From Acidobacteriota bacterium (GTDB lineage Bacteria; Acidobacteriota; Polarisedimenticolia; QHYA01), in the NCBI GenBank assembly GCA_003223995.1, contig QHYA01000162.1:1-8484 (forward strand): a stretch of 8,484 bases of DNA, read 5' to 3'. A program made the translations under genes and the position numbers. The notes beneath the pieces are model-generated. The model was not told the origin of the DNA. It saw only the letters and a list, made by a program, of their open reading frames with translations, and did no database searches. Shown here in pieces: positions 5,920 through 8,484 of the stretch (position 1 is its first letter; each line of letters begins with the position of its first letter).

Positions 5920-6936
5920 CTAGTTCGCGGCGGCCGGGGCGGTCTTCTCCGCCGGGCCAACCGCCCCTTTCTCTGAAATGGTCACCTTGTTGACGATCAC
6001 GTCCGTCAGAGGCTGGAAGGGGGGATCCGACTGCCGTCCGGAGTTCGGAACGCGCGAGATCTTCTGGACGACCTCCAGGCCGTCGATGACCTGGGCGAAG
6101 GCGGTGTACTGGCCGGTGAAGTCCGCCCGTGGCGCCGCGAGAATGAAGAACTGGCTCCCGTTCATCGGAGGAGCCCCGCCCCTCTTCATCCCCACCGTGC
6201 CTGCAAGCATCTGGAGGTCGTTGCGCTCCACAGGATAGGTGTAGCCCGGAGTGCCCGTGCCGTTGCCGTTGCGGTCTCCTCCGGCGATCATGCGGTCCGG
6301 ATCCACGTAGTAGATGCGAGTCCCGTCATAGAAGCCCGAGAAGGCCAGCTCGATGAAGTTCTTCACGGCCAGAGGCGCCTTGTCAGGAAAGAACTCGATC
6401 TTCACGGTCCCCATCGTCGTCTCGAGGGACGCGGCATACTGCTTCTTCGGATCGTAAGGGCTGACGATCTTCAGCACGACCTGGTTCGAGATCAGCTCGT
6501 GCGACTTCCAGGACAGCCGGTACGTCCCCGGCGAGCGGAGCTGAGGGAAGAGCTTGGACAGGTCGAAAGCGATTCCGTAATGCCCGCCGGGAGGAAGGGC
6601 CGGCGGCCGGGGAGCATCGAGTGCCACCGTGGCGGGCGCGAGCTTCTGCCCGTCGGCGTTGACCAGCTCGAAATAACGGACCAGGGGAGGCTGCGGCAGG
6701 GAGCGAGCATCCTTCGTGTCCGGATTCCAGAGAGAGAAACGGACCTCGACCGGTTCGCTGGTCGTGAAGAAGACGGACTGGAGCTCGAGGATCGCCTGGA
6801 TCCCCTTCGCTTCTTCTGCGAGGCAGCCACTGGTGATCGACGCCTGCAGAAGCGCGGCAAGGGAAGCCGATATCAGATAGAGAGGCAAGCGGCGAAGCAA
6901 GTGGCGGCGTGCGGGCGGCTGCCAGGACGACGACAT
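5920..6936 (-). CDS. Exported cyclophilin-type peptidyl-prolyl isomerase with N-terminal beta domain
   Basis: This 338-residue protein has an N-terminal signal sequence (hydrophobic LPLYLISASLAALL, about 17-30), a beta-rich region (about 45-158) like bacterial intracellular-proteinase-inhibitor or Ig-type domains, and a cyclophilin domain (about 168-322). Cyclophilin landmarks are ETTMGTVKIEFFPDKAPLAVKNF, the GGD turn (219-221), GTVGM, NGSQFFI (259-265) and YTAFAQVIDGLEVV. Aligned on CypA, catalytic R55 is Y210, F60 is R215, Q63 is A218 and H126 is Y277, while F113 is kept (F264). Isomerase activity may therefore be weak and the domain may serve mainly for binding. A Cys at 38 follows ITSG, which is a poor lipobox. 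The ATG lies inside the end of the comF domain and has only a weak GGAAG upstream; a TTG a few codons later is an alternative start. It heads the folding/redox gene set. Confidence 0.88.
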   Translation of the reverse strand: MSSSWQPPARRHLLRRLPLYLISASLAALLQASITSGCLAEEAKGIQAILELQSVFFTTSEPVEVRFSLWNPDTKDARSLPQPPLVRYFELVNADGQKLAPATVALDAPRPPALPPGGHYGIAFDLSKLFPQLRSPGTYRLSWKSHELISNQVVLKIVSPYDPKKQYAASLETTMGTVKIEFFPDKAPLAVKNFIELAFSGFYDGTRIYYVDPDRMIAGGDRNGNGTGTPGYTYPVERNDLQMLAGTVGMKRGGAPPMNGSQFFILAAPRADFTGQYTAFAQVIDGLEVVQKISRVPNSGRQSDPPFQPLTDVIVNKVTISEKGAVGPAEKTAPAAAN

Positions 6937-7750
6937 CGAGGGCGCCCGCTTCCAGCAGGACGCGAGCGCACTCCGACGCCGTGGCGCCCGTCGTCATGAT
7001 GTCGTCCACCAGCACGATTCTCCGACCCGCAAACCTTGCGGCCTTCCGCCGTCTCGCAGCGAAGGCGCCATTGACGTTCTCCGCCCGCTGCTGCATGGAG
7101 GAGAGCTTCGCCTGGTCCGGAGTCCAGCGGCTCTTCCGGAGGGCCCCACGCGCGAGAGGAAGGCCGGTTTCGCGGGTCAGCGCGCGAGCCAGCAACTCGG
7201 CCGGATTGAAGCCTCTCCGCCGCTTCTTCCAGAGGCGCTGCGGGACGCAGACGACCAGTGCCCCGGAGCCGGCCAGCGGCGGCTCCGCGCGCCAGCGCGC
7301 CGCCATCAGTTTCGCGAGAGGCCAGGCGAGCTCCGGCTGGGAGCGGAACTTGAAGGCGTGAAGGATCTCGCGGGCCGTCCCCTCGTAAGCTGCCAGCGCC
7401 CGGGCGGCGAGAAACGGCGGCGGGCGGGTCTGGCACCCCGCGCAGAGATCCTCGAGGGCAGGACAGGGAGGCTCGTTCCCTTCCGCCTGATCAACGGCCC
7501 CCGCCGCGACCCCGACGGTTCGCTCGCCGCTGTCGGGGATCCCTTCTGTCAGGTCAACGGGGAAGGGGAGCGAGCATCGCGAACAGAACGGCGGCGCCAG
7601 CGGATTGAAAGATGCCCAGCAGCCGAGGCAGACGCCGCCGGGGCTCGCGCCGGGAAGGCCCCTGTGGCAGACGGGACACCGCGCAGGCAGGATCGACTCG
7701 GCGACGAGGTCCCAGATCCATTGCGCCATCCGCCGAACGGAAGACTTCAT
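6383..7750 (-). CDS. comF: ComF/ComFC-family phosphoribosyltransferase-like protein
   Basis: ComF proteins are cytoplasmic and act in uptake and handling of single-stranded DNA during natural transformation; many are kept in non-competent bacteria with unknown roles. An N-terminal zinc-ribbon region has CPVC (25-28), CLGC (41-44), CSRC (56-59) and CAGC (103-106). The AYEGTAREILHAFKF segment follows, and then the phosphoribosyltransferase signature RIVLVDDIMTTGATA (244-258). An acidic insertion of about 35 residues (about 64-98) splits the zinc region. The recognisable domain ends near residue 281 (about base 6908). The frame then stays open for 174 more Arg/Ala-rich residues inside the isomerase gene, which looks like loss of the normal stop or a frameshift rather than a real extension. 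The alternative ATG at 7729 fits the usual family start equally well; neither start has a good ribosome binding site. Confidence 0.88.
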   Translation of the reverse strand: MKSSVRRMAQWIWDLVAESILPARCPVCHRGLPGASPGGVCLGCWASFNPLAPPFCSRCSLPFPVDLTEGIPDSGERTVGVAAGAVDQAEGNEPPCPALEDLCAGCQTRPPPFLAARALAAYEGTAREILHAFKFRSQPELAWPLAKLMAARWRAEPPLAGSGALVVCVPQRLWKKRRRGFNPAELLARALTRETGLPLARGALRKSRWTPDQAKLSSMQQRAENVNGAFAARRRKAARFAGRRIVLVDDIMTTGATASECARVLLEAGALDVVVLAAARTPPLASPLASLSDIGFPCRASAGVDHQWLPRRRSEGDPGDPRAPVRLLHDQRTGRGPFLSLESGHEGCSLPAAASPGPLFRAGQRRRAEARARHGGTRCSPAAGPSSRRALRNRFRPVQALPSAPLAGDVPAVLEVARADLEPGRAEDRQPLRSEEAVCRVPRDDDGDREDRVLS

Positions 7751-7789
7751 GCTTCCAGTCTTGACCTTGCGGGGCGGGTGCCGCGGCCA

Positions 7790-7859
7790 TCCGAGCCAGA
7801 AACATTCTCACCTGAGGGACAGGGCTTCGAAGGCCGACGCTCTATCCGGCTACGGGCGC
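7790..7859 (-). pseudogene. Decayed tRNA-Arg(UCG)-like remnant
   Basis: Read on the minus strand from 7859, the sequence begins with an acceptor-like GCGCCCG, then TA, then GC directly followed by CGGATAGAGC. This is the tRNA-Arg D-arm lacking about five bases. Next comes TCGGC-CTTCGAA-GCC, an anticodon arm with anticodon UCG at 7830-7828 but with the two outer pairs of the stem lost. The T-arm region keeps CTCAGGT and GAAT but not GTTCGAATC, and no acceptor 3' strand CGGGCGC follows. The match to bacterial tRNA-Arg is from memory and covers about 37 bases well. A functional tRNA is unlikely because the D stem is destroyed. Confidence 0.45.
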
Positions 7860-7895
7860 GGGAGGGGGATATTGCTGCCAGACGCTGCCCGAGAT

Positions 7896-8138
7896 TCACT
7901 CGTCGGAACCGGGGAGCTCCGGCGCGAACCAGATCAGCCAGCCGCACCTCGGACAGCGGAAAGTGACCGTGTCGAGCTGGCGTCTGCCCTTGACCTTGAG
8001 GCCCCCGAAAAGGGTTTTCTCGGGCCGACCCTCCGTCCAGCGGGTGCGGCGGAACCTGTCGTTCTGACCGACGTCGGGAACGAACCCTTCCTGCATTTGC
8101 ACGCGACAGGCAGGGCATTCAGGGACTGGTGTGTTCAT
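7896..8138 (-). CDS. Small zinc-ribbon protein (DUF6487-like)
   Basis: This 80-residue protein has two CxxC knuckles, CPAC (8-11) and CPRC (62-65), which would bind one zinc ion. Between them lie EGFVPDVGQND, a TRWTEGRPEKTLFGGLKVKGR segment and a short beta strand before the second knuckle. This layout, with the WxEGxPEK and GGLK motifs, matches a widespread small zinc-ribbon family I know as DUF6487, whose function is not established. The ATG overlaps the stop of the upstream ribbon-helix-helix gene as ATGA and has a G-rich AAGGGGGG ribosome binding site 5 bases upstream, so translational coupling is likely. An N-terminally longer frame exists, but it only overlaps the upstream gene. Confidence 0.82.
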   Translation of the reverse strand: MNTPVPECPACRVQMQEGFVPDVGQNDRFRRTRWTEGRPEKTLFGGLKVKGRRQLDTVTFRCPRCGWLIWFAPELPGSDE

Positions 8139-8332
8139 CGTGGCCCCCCTTCCGGTGTCCTTCTGCCCTCGGCGCGGCCGCGCCGGGTAGCACGGCCGCT
8201 CTGGACGGCTGCCTGACGCAGCAGATACTCGATCTGTCCGTTCAGGCTGCGCAGCTCGTCCGCCGCCCACCGCGACAGCGCTTCGTACAGCTCCGGGTCG
8301 ATGCGCAGCAGGAATGCCTTCCGCTCAGCCAT
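8135..8332 (-). CDS. Small ribbon-helix-helix/Arc-type protein
   Basis: This is a 65-residue protein. The N-terminal strand KAFLLRIDPELYEAL is followed by the helices RWAADELRSLNGQIEYLLRQAA, the pattern of the Arc/MetJ ribbon-helix-helix fold, in which the strand of a dimer contacts DNA and the NGQIEYLLR helix packs the dimer. The last 20 residues are an Arg/Gly-rich tail that overlaps the next gene's ribosome binding site. Close relatives (R-I-D-P-E-L, then D-E-L-R-S-x-N-G-Q-I-E) are common stand-alone small proteins in GC-rich bacteria. The start has GAGGT about 8 bases upstream. The role could be autoregulation of the pair or an antitoxin-like function; no toxin is recognisable beside it. 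Confidence 0.82.
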   Translation of the reverse strand: MAERKAFLLRIDPELYEALSRWAADELRSLNGQIEYLLRQAAVQSGRATRRGRAEGRRTPEGGPR

Positions 8333-8381
8333 CGGCCCGACCTCGCAGCCAGACCGGAGCGGCATCAGGTTCGATCAGACT

Positions 8382-8395
8382 CGGCATCATTGCCG
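8382..8395 (-). terminator. Short hairpin after the right-edge gene
   Basis: CGGCA-TCAT-TGCCG is a perfect 5-bp inverted repeat about 10 bases beyond the stop of the partial gene at the right edge and upstream of the RHH gene. It has no T tract. It may be a transcript end, or chance. Confidence 0.2.
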
Positions 8396-8405
8396 GCCCG
8401 ACGAG

Positions 8406-8484
8406 TCAGTGGTAGAGCGATCCCGCGTTGACGACGGGCTGAGTGTTCTGCTCGCTGCAGAGAACGACGAGCAGGTTGCTGACC
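8406..8484 (-). CDS. C-terminal end of an unidentified protein (partial)
   Basis: The minus strand from the window edge reads through 25 codons, VSNLLVVLCSEQNTQPVVNA then GSLYH, and ends in TGA at 8408-8406. The residues look like real protein rather than shadow: a hydrophobic strand followed by a polar turn, with balanced composition. The fragment is too short to assign to a family. It would lie upstream of and in line with the RHH gene, 73 bases away. Confidence 0.4.
   Translation of the reverse strand, partial: VSNLLVVLCSEQNTQPVVNAGSLYH

Noticed and set aside
6818..6832. Lipobox at ITSGC in the isomerase N-terminus
   Set aside because: The -3 residue is Thr rather than Leu/Val/Ile, so a lipoprotein call is not supported.
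7554..7811. Minus-strand 85-residue open frame overlapping the comF start
   Set aside because: Runs in another frame through the comF zinc-ribbon coding region and has no recognisable features.
1..8484. CRISPR array, insertion sequence or prophage genes
   Set aside because: No regularly spaced repeats, transposase, integrase or phage structural motifs were seen on either strand.

Overview
This is a GC-rich bacterial chromosomal window with ordinary housekeeping content. There is no phage, transposase or CRISPR signature. The gene set and codon use suggest a free-living environmental bacterium of the Acidobacteriota/deltaproteobacterial kind: Shine-Dalgarno-led starts, a UvrA with an unusual central segment, a redoxin ending in a GCSIK-type tail, a DUF6487-like zinc ribbon and a ribbon-helix-helix protein. 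That placement is inference and weak.

Layout. Left third, plus strand: a nearly complete uvrA (its first codons lie outside the window), then a single-pass membrane-anchored protein of unknown function, probably co-transcribed. A 197-base intergenic region follows, relatively AT-rich at its right end, with two hairpins and a plausible sigma70 promoter. The promoter drives a 110-residue, very basic, probably DNA-binding protein. Plus and minus genes converge around 4401-4510, where GATGACGTC is repeated.

Right two thirds, minus strand, listed in the direction of transcription from the right edge: the tail of an unidentified gene; a ribbon-helix-helix protein overlapping by 4 bases with a small zinc-ribbon protein; a spacer carrying what looks like a decayed tRNA-Arg; comF; a secreted cyclophilin-type peptidyl-prolyl isomerase; a secreted redoxin; and a TlpA-like thioredoxin. 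The last three form a compact set of exported protein-folding and thiol-redox proteins and are probably one operon.

I found no clearly new multi-gene system. The observations most worth checking are the tRNA-Arg remnant, the cyclophilin that has lost its catalytic Arg and neighbouring active-site residues, comF reading 525 bases past its domain into the next gene, the small basic protein with its two-start leader, and the coupled RHH/zinc-ribbon pair.
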